The translations under genes were made by a program, and so were the position numbers. Shown here piece after piece: positions 1 to 9,520 of a DNA stretch of 64,000 nucleotides. The stretch lies in the NCBI GenBank assembly GCA_030512335.1, contig JAULSU010000003.1, positions 1,798,001 through 1,862,000 on the forward strand, in the 5' to 3' direction. The notes beneath the pieces are model-generated. The model was not told the origin of the DNA. It did no database searches and saw only the letters and a list, made by a program, of their open reading frames with translations. Within the stretch, counting starts at the first letter, position 1; each line of letters starts with the position of its first letter. This DNA is from Immersiella caudata. Its lineage: Eukaryota; Ascomycota; Sordariomycetes; Sordariales; Lasiosphaeriaceae.

Positions 1-1743
1 CTCGCCGTCCTCGGTTTGTGTCTCAAACTTCAGATCCAAGGATTCATCCTTGCGGTATAACTCTCCATCATACCGGTAGCGCCGTGCCCTGATGGAAAAA
101 GCCCACTGGTATTTTGGCTTCTCATGCTCATGAGGCTCTCGCTCCTGACAGTGAAAAAGCTGCGGCCTGGAGGTGGCAACATAGCCCAATGGCAGCGACC
201 TGTCATCTTTCGCAACAAAGACGTGCCCTGGCCGTACGAGGTACTCGAGTGACTTGGATGACACGCGAGCAGAGAGAAACTGCTCATCAATCTTGTCGTA
301 CAGAGCTCCATAGTTCTCTTCAATCCAGCCAGTGAGGGTCGTCATCAACTCAGCCTGTCGGGCAGGTAGGTTCTGGATGTTATGAGAGCTTCGGTAGTGG
401 TACCACCAAACGAAGGGCGACGAGAGTTTTGTTCCTACGTCCGCATTCACCTCTGGAAACTCCGAGCAGAAGGTAGGGTGCTGAGCAATGAAAGCTTTGG
501 CTGCTTCCACCATCTCTCGTGAGATCAGCGAACAAGACATATTGGCCGGCTCGGGTTTTGGAAGCGGCTCGCTTGCCTTCATGGCTTCTGCAACTTTGGA
601 TCGCTGGTGCTCCACAGTATAGTACTTGTAGACTGCAAAGACAATGTTACCCTTCTTTTGAATGTAGCCGTCGGGGTCGTGAACTGGAAAGGAACCCTTG
701 AGCATGATTTCTTCGTCACGAATATTCCACTCTGGCTCAGCAAGATAGTGGCCCGTCGGTGAGCCGTCGGCGCCGCCCAAGCAGTGGAAAACCTGAATAT
801 TGATAGGAAGAGTTCCCAGATCCAGTACGGCCTTCTCAATTCCGAGTTGGATCTCGAGGCTGCGGATGTATTGGAGCATGCTCTGTAGCCCGTCCGAGTC
901 CAAGGACTTTGGTGTGTCAAGCTCGTGATATCCATGGGCAACAGAATCTCCGGAGGTGGCTGATGAGCTGGGTGTTAGGCACGGCTTGGGTGGTTGCAGC
1001 ACATGTTGCTGTGCTTGAGCTTGAGCTTGAGCTTGAGCTTGGGCTTGGGCTTGTGCTTGGGCTTGTGCTTGGGTCTGAACTTGAGATTGGGCTTGTCTGG
1101 CCCGGGCTAGTCTTGCTTCGTTCTGCATTTGTAACTTCTGGAGTTGTAGTTGGTGTTGCTTTTGCTGTTGCTGAGCAGCAAGTTGCTGTTGTTGTTGCAG
1201 CTGATGTTGTTGTTGCAGCTGGCGTTGTTGTGCAAGAGCTGCCTGGCTCGGGGGCTGCGCGCAAGCCGAGAATGCATAATCCTGAGGAGTGCCGTACCCA
1301 AATGGTTGAGTTGCTGAGCCTGTCCCTGGGCCATTGAACACGGGAACAGCCCCCCGCGGGGGTTCGGACTTGGACTTGATAGCCGAAAGATTGCTTGCTT
1401 GACCGCGGCCAACCTCATCTTCAGATATGGTGTAGTGGGTATCGGGGATAGGGGCCGCGTGGGCGAGAGACGGATGCGGATTCGGGGGCGGAGGCACTCC
1501 CAATCTCGTCCCAGGGGGTGGTATAGCCGGGGGAGGCACCGGGGGATAGTACTGCCCCAGAGGCGCGGGCGGAGGCGCGGGCGGAGGCGGACCAACGGCG
1601 CTATCTACCTGTCGGGCCATCATATGCCGCTTCTTGTTCTGCTGCTCCAGCAACATGAGCTGCATCTGATAGTCCTGCAGTGAATGGTTCGATGGCGAGT
1701 TGCCGCCGCCCGGCACGGGAGAGGGTGCAGGAAACTGGCTCAT
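1..1743 (-). CDS. AAA+-type ATPase N-terminal part (Q-rich, DUF7025-like), partial
   Basis: The frame is open without interruption from an ATG at 1743 to the left window edge (581 codons), so only the N-terminal part is present. Residues about 1-130 are Pro-rich and disordered. They are followed by a Gln-rich block with a run of about ten Gln-Ala pairs, then a predicted folded part from about residue 260. The last 150 residues (HSS..NIQNLP, a WIEENYGALYD segment, LVRPGHVFV, GYVATSRP) resemble the DUF7025 region that precedes the ATPase core in many fungal AAA+ proteins. The Walker motifs would lie outside the window and are not seen. No intron is needed. The gene is divergent from the DUF7708 gene, with 306 bp between the start codons. 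Coding status is firm; the family call is moderate and comes from recalled family pattern only. Confidence 0.68.
   Translation of the reverse strand, partial: MSQFPAPSPVPGGGNSPSNHSLQDYQMQLMLLEQQNKKRHMMARQVDSAVGPPPPAPPPAPLGQYYPPVPPPAIPPPGTRLGVPPPPNPHPSLAHAAPIPDTHYTISEDEVGRGQASNLSAIKSKSEPPRGAVPVFNGPGTGSATQPFGYGTPQDYAFSACAQPPSQAALAQQRQLQQQHQLQQQQQLAAQQQQKQHQLQLQKLQMQNEARLARARQAQSQVQTQAQAQAQAQAQAQAQAQAQAQQHVLQPPKPCLTPSSSATSGDSVAHGYHELDTPKSLDSDGLQSMLQYIRSLEIQLGIEKAVLDLGTLPINIQVFHCLGGADGSPTGHYLAEPEWNIRDEEIMLKGSFPVHDPDGYIQKKGNIVFAVYKYYTVEHQRSKVAEAMKASEPLPKPEPANMSCSLISREMVEAAKAFIAQHPTFCSEFPEVNADVGTKLSSPFVWWYHYRSSHNIQNLPARQAELMTTLTGWIEENYGALYDKIDEQFLSARVSSKSLEYLVRPGHVFVAKDDRSLPLGYVATSRPQLFHCQEREPHEHEKPKYQWAFSIRARRYRYDGELYRKDESLDLKFETQTEDGE
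1013..1073 (-). repeat. Hexanucleotide repeat encoding poly(Gln-Ala)
   Basis: About ten imperfect copies of a CAAGCN hexamer (read on the minus strand) lie inside the AAA+-type gene and encode alternating Gln-Ala. A Gln-rich CAA/CAG stretch follows at about 1140-1240 on the plus coordinates. The reading frame stays open throughout, so the repeat is translated. Such hexamers can change copy number without shifting the frame. Confidence 0.85.
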
Positions 1744-2049
1744 TCTTTTCACGATTGATGCCAATGGAACGAGGTGTGATGTGAAATGTTGAGGCTTCTT
1801 GTCTGGCGGGAAATTCCAACCTTCTTTTATACTTTGGCGGAATGGAAATGGGCGGTGGATGCAGTTGCTGGATGCCTGGCCAGAGTTGCCTGGCAAAAGG
1901 CGGGGTCTCCCATCGGACTGCGCATTTGCTTTCTTCCACTCTCGCACCAGCTGACCGATGTGGTTGGCCAGGTGGGGAGACAACCTAGAATCAGTCAGCC
2001 AAAAAGCTTTGTCGAACCACGTCCCTCGTGGATAAACTTTATCATCGCG
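1744..2049. promoter_or_regulatory. Divergent promoter between the AAA+-type and DUF7708 genes
   Basis: This 306 bp interval separates two ATGs facing away from each other and must hold both 5' UTRs and promoters. The frame upstream of the + strand gene is open back to about 1786, but no ATG matching family expectations precedes 2050. No clear TATA element was picked out. Confidence 0.5.
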
Positions 2050-4081
2050 ATGCCCCGAGTCACCCCGCCGGCCCTGTTCACGTCGATGTTGGAGGCAAAG
2101 ATGGACCTGTCGCTCGAGGAAACAACGTCCGTTGCCTTCCAAATTCGAACCGATGAGGGTGATCTCCTCTCGTGGACCTCATCAGCCATGCTCATTTCAG
2201 CGGAGACCACATCGTCCGCTGCTAGTGATGCCTTCAAGGCCGTCCGCACATACTTCGAGCGCACCCCCAGCCTGAGCGGACAGGAAAGGAAGCTCGTCAC
2301 AGGAACCTCCAGTCTCGAACGCGTCCAGCAGGTACTGGCCGAGCGGGTAGCAGTCAACAACAAGTCGAGAAATTTCTTGTACAAGATTTCCAAGGCGGTC
2401 GAGCACCATGCCACTATTCTTAAGGTCTTCGAGGAGCGATACCCCGAGTACGCCGCTCTTGTCTGGGGTATTTTCAGTCTTGTGCTATCTGTGAGTATTT
2501 CGTCACTGTTTTGTGAGAAAAAACCAATTGAACTTTTCAATAGAGCGTGTCAGCAGTGAACCATGCAGAGACACTCCAGCTAGTAGCCAAATCTACGGCG
2601 GAGATTGCACACCGTCTTCCGCGGATCAAAAGCACATCTCAGCTGCATTTGACGAAAGGAACGCAACTCGCTATTGAAAACCTGTGCTGCTGCATTCTCG
2701 AGTATCTCCTCAACGCCCACTTATGGTGCAGTCAGTACAAATTTCGCCATTTCCACCAAGGCTTCGCTCGGTCAGATAATTACGATGAGCTTCTCCGCAG
2801 AATAACTGACTGTTCGAACACGGTCGCGCAGCTTGTCATCTGCGGGTCACAGGCTGAGATCAATTTCATTGACACCTCACAGGCTAGGGAACTACACGAT
2901 GTTCTCAATGCCTTAGAAACAGCAGACAAGGAGCGAGAGGATCAGCGACGAGGTCTAACGCAAGTCGTATCACTACTAAGGAACTTTGACGGAACAACAA
3001 AACAAAAAATGGATCACATCTTCTCAATCTTGCAAGCCTCTGGCCAAACAGTCATGGATTTGCTGGCGAAGACCAACAGTAAGTGCTCTGTCTGGGTGAT
3101 GGCCAGCTGCATATTACTCACAAGAATGTAGCGCTTCACTATCTCCATGCCAGCACAGGACTTGACACTAGCAAGCCACTTCAAAATCACCAACTCACGG
3201 AGATCATTTCATCTTTTTCCAACGCATTCGAGGACCCTGAGACAACATTAAGGTATCATCTCTTCCTCCGCAACTGGCGGGCGACAAGAATGGGGGCTGG
3301 TACCTCGACCAACAAATTTTGGCTCTCCCCAAAACTCCAACAGTGGTCATCAAGCTACAAGTCCTCAATGGTGACTGTCAAAGGTCCTTTCAAATCTCGC
3401 CAGGCCATACTGGATTTCGGCACCAGTGTTATTCAGGCCTTGGTCGCATCATCTGTACCCACAGTATGGGCATTGAAGGGGACCGAGAACGCCGCATCGG
3501 CGGGCTCCAAAACCCTGGCCCCAACTGAGCTTGTTGAATATCTCACATACCAAGTCCTGCGACTGACTAGTAAGGCCCTTGCTACCACACAGACAGATGA
3601 AGAGGTCATCCTATATCGCTCCCAGTTCCATGACGCCAAAACCCTAGGAGATTGGTTCGCTCACTTGAAGAAAGCCTTGAACAGTTTTTCTGTACGGCAG
3701 GTCTATCTGGTAGTTGATCTCGCAGCCGTGAGCCCCGACTCGGAGCTGGCAACAAACTTCATCCAAGGACTGCACGAAACGCTTGTCGACAGCAACAGTA
3801 GTCACGCTGGCAGCACACGGGCGAGAATCAAAGTGCTTCTGCTCCTCTACGAAGCAGATTGGTACGGCAGACTCCCGAAAGAGGTGCATGATGAGGTTGT
3901 TCTCGTCAAGGCGATGAACCCCAAGAATTCAGATCGTCAACGGAAGGGTATGCAGCGGGCTGTGGGCAGTCGGTTTTTTTTCTTCCTCGGGGGGCATGCG
4001 TGCGACGGGAAGGGAAAGGTAGAGGGGTTGGTTTCAGTGTCGTCCAGATACCAGGACGCGAGTGAAGTGAAGGCTTGGTGA
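2050..4081 (+). CDS. DUF7708-domain protein, degenerate STAND/NACHT-like
   Basis: Exons 2050-2490, 2544-3078 and 3132-4081 give 641 residues. Both introns are 53 bp with GTGAGT and GTAAGT donors. Residues about 60-250 match the DUF7708 pattern that starts many fungal NACHT/NLR-like proteins: a conserved VNHAETLQLVAKS segment, an ILEYLLNAHLWC helix and a terminal SQAEINFIDTSQ. The C-terminal half (PTVWALKG, LVEYLTYQVLRL, VYLVVDLAAV) looks like a nucleotide-binding fold with a Walker-B-like strand, but no GxxxxGK[ST] P-loop is visible. There are no ankyrin, WD or TPR repeats. It could be a pseudo-NLR or a signalling scaffold; the function is unknown. The start at 2050 was chosen as the first ATG of the frame before the conserved region. 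Confidence 0.75.
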
Positions 4082-6154
4082 ATGGGAGATTGTTTATTGA
4101 TTTTTGCAATGCAGCATCTTGGGTTTTTGCTGAATCATTGCATTTCGGAAACTTACCCAATGAACTTGTTTTAACTATTGAGGCATGTTGGATGGATGGC
4201 TTATGATTTAAGCTTCGGACTGATCATGAAGATGAGCCAAACGTGGGCACAATGTATGCGTACATCGCAATTCTGGCATTGGTCCTTCCTCGCACAAACA
4301 CCCGCTGTTTGAGACTCTCGGTTCCACATGCCGGAGGAGGCTTCTTTTGAATGGAATATTCACGTTGACGCTCAGAAGAAGGATGCAGGAGCCGTGATTA
4401 TATCCTGAGCTTTGTAGTGACACCGTCGAAACATTCTACCAAAAGGCGCAAAGAACAGAACGCAGCCACCAAATATCTCCTCCAAGATTTCGGGTTGGCA
4501 GACCAAGTGGGGCTCCGCGACATACCTTTAGGAGGGGTATCACTCAGGTTGGATGTCATTAATGAGTAAGAGGCGGGAATTTGTGAAGGCTGAAAAGACC
4601 TGGAGGCTGTCACTGTCTGGCTGGGTACTTAGAATCGTCACACGACTGGTTGCTTGCTGGATACGGAAGGGGTTGGGGCCGCTTCAACAATACTCGGGCC
4701 TGGTACTGGTGACAACACTACCATGCTGCCTAGCCCCGATGACCGCCTACAAAACACTGCTGCATTGTCAGCGATGACGGCGAGTGGATGCTAACCAGTG
4801 AGGGCTGTTAGCCTTCGTCTTTGGGTTGGGGAAGCGCTCAAGCTGGCAGTCGCGCCCGTTGAACTCAATCATGGCTGATCACCCAAATCCCCAAACCACC
4901 CACCGAATCCAGCGGCATCATCCCGACCACGATACACCTCATTCAGGCTCCCCCCTCGGCAATACTATCAATGTGGTAGGCATTGGGCCCCAGGGCGGCC
5001 GGCACCAAAGGCCTGGCACCGGGGGCCTCAGTCGCCAGCGCCCATAACAGCACCGACCGTCGTAACCACCACCTGCGACCAACAAGCTGGAAGCACGTCT
5101 TCCTCGGTTGACACCTTCACCACACCGACCGCTTCCGACCTTCCAGCCTCAAATGATCCCGCTTCCACCTGCGTGCCGCCGACCTGTACCCACCGCTAAC
5201 CGGCCGGGGAATCACACACAACTAGAACCAGCGCCGCAGGGACATCCGGTGCCTCTCACAGCGCCATCAATGCCCTCTATGACGCTTCACTTCCAGTCCC
5301 AAGCAGGACGGACGTCCACCGTAGGCACGAACGATCGTCCCAGCCATGCCACCTCCAAGAAGCACCATACCTCCAGCATTGATCACCAAAACCAAGAAAG
5401 ACAAAAGCTGAAAGCTCACCTCACGAACCACCCCCATCTTTAAAACATTCTCACTCAACCTGCACCTGCACAACATCCTTCTCCCCTGTCTTATCACTTA
5501 CCACCTTCCCACCCACGCCGCACCCGTACAACCACCCGCTGCGTCACACACAACCACCATATCTCACCTCGGACAGTACAGGCCAGACCACTCGCACGGG
5601 ACTTGGCCTCGATCATGTCCTCAAATCTACCAAATCCACCCACTGCAACCCTCTCCATCGGCTAAAACATAAACCAGCCCACCACATAGACATGGTGCGA
5701 CCACCAGCTGGAGACCACGTGTTCCCGAGGGAACAGCAGCACCCGCCAGCAACGCATCAAGCCCAGTCCGGCTCCCACCGGGACATGCTCCGCGGTGCTC
5801 CGAGAGTGGCTGGTGCAAAATCCGTCTGGCCGGAAAGCGGCGCCACCGCCGAGAGTACCGGCCTCACGCCCCCCTGAGTTACCAATCCCGAAGGAGCAAG
5901 GTATATCTTCAGCGCCCGAACCCTGCGAGAGAAAAGGAGGATGCGGTGTGGCAGCACAGGGAGTCTCACAGTGCCCCGCGCCCGCGCTTGCGGTGTGGAG
6001 GGGCAACATTTTCCTGATTGCTCCATGCCTGCCTGCCTGCTTGGGCTGGCTGCTTTTGCTTTTGCGGTGCTCTGCTGTGCGGTAGCGAAAAGGGACGCTT
6101 GGGAGGGACGCCTGCCTGTTGCGCTAGCTCAGGGGGCCGACCAAGGGGGCGCAC

Positions 6155-6216
6155 ACAGAAAAAATACTACTGTTATTTTTATTGAGAAAATTTTTCTGTC
6201 GGTGGTTTCTGACCAC
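6155..6216. repeat. Two small inverted repeats
   Basis: The first has an ACAGAAAAAAT arm at 6155-6165 and a near-complement at 6190-6199, with a loop of about 24 bases and one base difference. The second is GTGGT at 6202-6206 with ACCAC at 6212-6216 and a 5-base loop. They may be hairpins or binding sites, with no gene attached. Confidence 0.35.
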
Positions 6217-6822
6217 TGACCACAGGAAGGATCGATTGATTATACGGGGCCGCTGAGACCTTGGGAACCTGGGACATGTCCGTATCCGTCCAGCAAATTG
6301 CAAGCCTCATTTCCAAGTTCCGCATTTTGATCGTCGGCCAGCGGGGCATGCAAACAGGTTCCCGGGTCGCTTTTCTTTTCTAGGCCGACTGGACGGACGG
6401 GGCGCCACGCTCGAGCCACGGCAATGTGTGGCACTGAGAGACAGCAGAGTCACCCGTAATGTGGTATTCAAGGTGGTGCGCGGTGGAACGGCCACCCCGT
6501 CCTTCCTTGATGGAGGGGGACCAGTCTGCCCCGTCTCAATCTGCCCTCTGGCAGTTGGTTGGCATTTGTTCGAGAAAACTTCGACAATGCACTCGTCTGG
6601 CGTTGGCGCGACTTGGGACCTTCGAAGGGGAACCGAGCGCCGTCATGCAGCCACGCCGGAGTGGGGCCCGCCCCTTTTAACCCACCCAAGCCAGTGGTTC
6701 GAGGAGCAGCTAACATGGTGGGGCTTACCGGAAGCCAGCCGCGGAATCGAGGTGGGGTTTGCTCGTCAATGTCGTCCAACCGCGAATATTGTCCCAGGAC
6801 AAGGGGGGTTTTTTGGTGGCCT

Positions 6823-6859
6823 GGCGACGTCGCCTTGACCCCCCACCAGCTGAGGTGGG
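6823..6859. promoter_or_regulatory. Adjacent palindromes around GACGTC
   Basis: GGCGACGTCGCC at 6823-6834 is a perfect 12 bp palindrome with a GACGTC core, the core shared by ATF/CREB-type bZIP sites. It is followed by CCCACC (6842-6847) and GGTGGG (6854-6859) as a 6 bp inverted repeat around AGCTGA. They lie 2.7 kb upstream of the transcription factor gene. A role as protein-binding sites is inference. Confidence 0.35.
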
Positions 6860-9273
6860 AGCAAACTCGTCGAACCATCCAGCTTCAGGCAAGTATGGAA
6901 AGATGCGACTGATACGACTGTTGCGACAGACGCAATCCAAAGGGGGGGCAGCCCATCGCGCGACACCCTCATCGCGGGGGTTTTCCAAACGCGGCCGAGA
7001 CCTAGAGAAACTTGTCAAAGAAGATGCCAAGACGGCCTGCTGAGCATTGCCGGCTAGGACCGCGAACACCCATAACGACCCGGCGGCCCCGGATTAGCGT
7101 AATTTCGCCGGCCAGAGTGACGCGACCCAAAGCAGTTCCGGAGCGTTTCTGCGTTAATTTCAGGATGCAAAGAGCTGCCCCTCCAAGCAAACGTGGTGCC
7201 GAAATGGCGGACACCTGGTCTGCTCCATCCCATTGACACGGGCGCGTTCGCACAGTCATCCAAATCGGCGCATGGACCCAAAAGATCGAGATGAGCCTGC
7301 CCAAAAAAAGATTCGAGAACATTGGCGAAACTGGGCCCGGTGCTGGCGTGCCATTGGTTTCATTGTTGTCGAGACCGGAGACGAGGAAACGCGCAATAGT
7401 CGAGCAATGTGAGGAGCTCCGGCAAAGATTGCTGATGGATTGCTGTGCGTGGATACAGTGCACTGGATGACGTGCACTGTCCGCGTCTCTGCCCCCACCT
7501 TGTCCAAGGAAGAGCTCGTCCGTGTCTCCGAGGTCTCCCGCGCTGCGGGTATGACAGCCATCGCTGTGCGTCGGGGCGGATGGGAAAGCGCTCACGGGCA
7601 TGCAGGCAATCATGTGCCACGACTTTATCGACACTCAGTGGGAGGCCGAATCCAGCTGCTGGGGCGTGCGGAAGGACTTGGTCGCTAGGTAGTTTGAGCT
7701 GCAGAGCAACGCATCTGTTGAGGGGCCGAGGGGCTCTGCTAGTTACCCCTCAGCCGACAGCTCCCACCCCGCGCTCTTCGTCATGACTTGCCCCTCCTCG
7801 AAACTGGAGTTGGTCTGCACGGATAACGTTGGACAAGCCGAGCCGAACAGAGCAGAACAGCTGCAGCTCGCGCTGTGTCACGAGGCGTTGCCACAGAAAG
7901 ACGTTGCTCTCAGCCACTGGTCGACGTTGCGCGCGCTCTCAAAGCATTGGCTGGGAGGCCCGCCGTAGCAGCCTCACTCCCGCTGCGGCAGTGATGGACA
8001 ATGCAGCACTATCATGCAGGTCAGCGACTCTCACTCTCACTGGCACGACAGGCAACGCCGTGGCCGAGGCCGCTATTTCGGGTGGCCTCAACAGAAGTTA
8101 TCTGCTCGGGAGCGTCCGCAAAGGATCGGTGGTGGAACGGGTACTGCCATCGGTGGGCTTTGCCTCGATGAACAGCCTCCAGCGAGCCCAAGTTTGGTTC
8201 CGGGCCCGCAATCCACACACCGCGATGCCAACTCATCAGGTCAGCGTATGCGGCGCTGCAGATGCGACATGGAGACCCTGCTCCCTCTCGACTCGCAGTA
8301 GCTTCTCGATGGCGAAAGATGGCGGTCAGCTCGACTCCTCCCGTTTTCACCCGAACGGTCGCTCAGGTGTGCAGCCGCTCCGGTGAACAATCGCCATGTT
8401 TTTGAGGTTACCGAATAGGTGTCGACAAACAGTCAAACGGCCAGGCAATCAGCGAGAGCGAAAGAAGGATTGTCGAGTGGTGCCACTATCGACGCTCGGG
8501 GTTCGGGCCGTTGTGACAGTGCTTTTGATTGATCGCGTTAAGGGGCAAAGTACCCCAGGAGACGCGATGGTGATGGGCGCAGCCAGCTGGCACAGCTAAA
8601 TGGGCGGGAGCAGGACTTGGCTGGCTACCTCGAAGCTCGGGCGCTCCCATTGGCCAGTGCTTCCCCTTTCCCGCTCGGCTTGCCCCACCTGCACGTAGAG
8701 AAAGACAGCTTTCGTTCGCGGGGCGAGGGGTGGACACACGGTACCGCAGTACCAGCAACAGGAGTGTCGAGGAAAAGTGAGGGGCTGCGTGAACTCACCG
8801 CTCCCGGTCTCTCGCAACAGAGACAGGCCGCAAAGTGCAGATGCCCCTAGCAGTCGAGTCCCACCTCTCCAGAGGCAGCTGAAGGGAGCCCACTGCGGAC
8901 TGGTCTGGCGGTCTCGTGGGTGGTTCTGATGTGATTGCAATCCCCCAGCCGTCGAATTTTGTTAGTGCAGTCTTTTTCGTTTTTTCTTGGGACGCTAATC
9001 CCGATTTGGACACTCAATTTGGGTGGGGTTCCAGTTCGCAAGGAGGGGCGCGGAGCAGCCAGCAGCACCCACCTTCCAGTTTTCGCTCTCCCCGCTCCAT
9101 CGCTCTTTCCCAACTTCCTTCCCCTCTTTCTATCAACACCGCACTCCATCATCGCGACGACAACGCTCAACCACCCCATCGCTGGCAGTCTTTGCTTTCC
9201 CAAGCAAGACGACGACCCCGAGCTGAATTTGGCGATAGGCCATCTTAATTCCACCTCACCGTCGCTTTTTTCC

Positions 9274-9330
9274 ATGATCATATCACCAATGAGCAGATTC
9301 ACGTCCCAGAGTCAAGTAGACACACTTTAA
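9274..9330 (+). CDS. Possible upstream ORF (18 codons) in the leader of the C2H2 gene
   Basis: An ATG at 9274 opens an 18-codon frame that stops at 9330, 190 bp before the main ATG at 9521. It sits in the pyrimidine-rich zone that should be leader or proximal promoter. Whether it lies in the transcript is not known. No conserved peptide was recognised. Confidence 0.25.
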   Translation: MIISPMSRFTSQSQVDTL

Positions 9331-9520
9331 ATCCCACGGGAGCGCGTGCGAGCGAGGAGGAGAAGAGCGAAGGAGGGACTCAGGCGATCTCAACTATCGT
9401 TCTGCGAGGGCCGACATCACTTCCGAGTGCTGCTGTCATTGGCGCCGTCGCCGTTAATACCACTGCCACCAACCGGTCGAGTTCTGCCGCCGAGGTGCAA
9501 CGAGCGCGACAATCAACAAG

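Larger units (their letters stand above)
4082..9520. other. 5.4 kb gene-poor region upstream of the C2H2 factor
   Basis: No open frame here could be matched to a family. The longest (7002-7634 minus; 7829-8386 plus; 6428-6838 plus) overlap one another on opposite strands and lack codon or domain character. The stretch 4860-5640 on the + strand is C/A-rich and broken by stops in every frame, with Ser/Thr-rich fragments in one of them. From about 8950 to 9500 the sequence becomes pyrimidine-rich, as is common in fungal promoters and 5' UTRs. The region probably holds the 3' flank of the DUF7708 gene and a long regulatory region and leader for the transcription factor. A lineage-specific or non-coding gene cannot be excluded. 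Confidence 0.5.

Noticed and set aside
6155..6216. Hairpins as a rho-independent terminator or attenuator
   Set aside because: This is nuclear fungal DNA, the stems are short or imperfect, and no gene end is nearby.
7002..7634. 210-codon minus-strand open frame
   Set aside because: It overlaps other long frames on the opposite strand in GC-rich DNA, with irregular composition and no recognised domain.
7829..8386. 185-codon plus-strand open frame
   Set aside because: Arg/Ser/Cys-rich with no conserved motif and no plausible splicing to a larger product.
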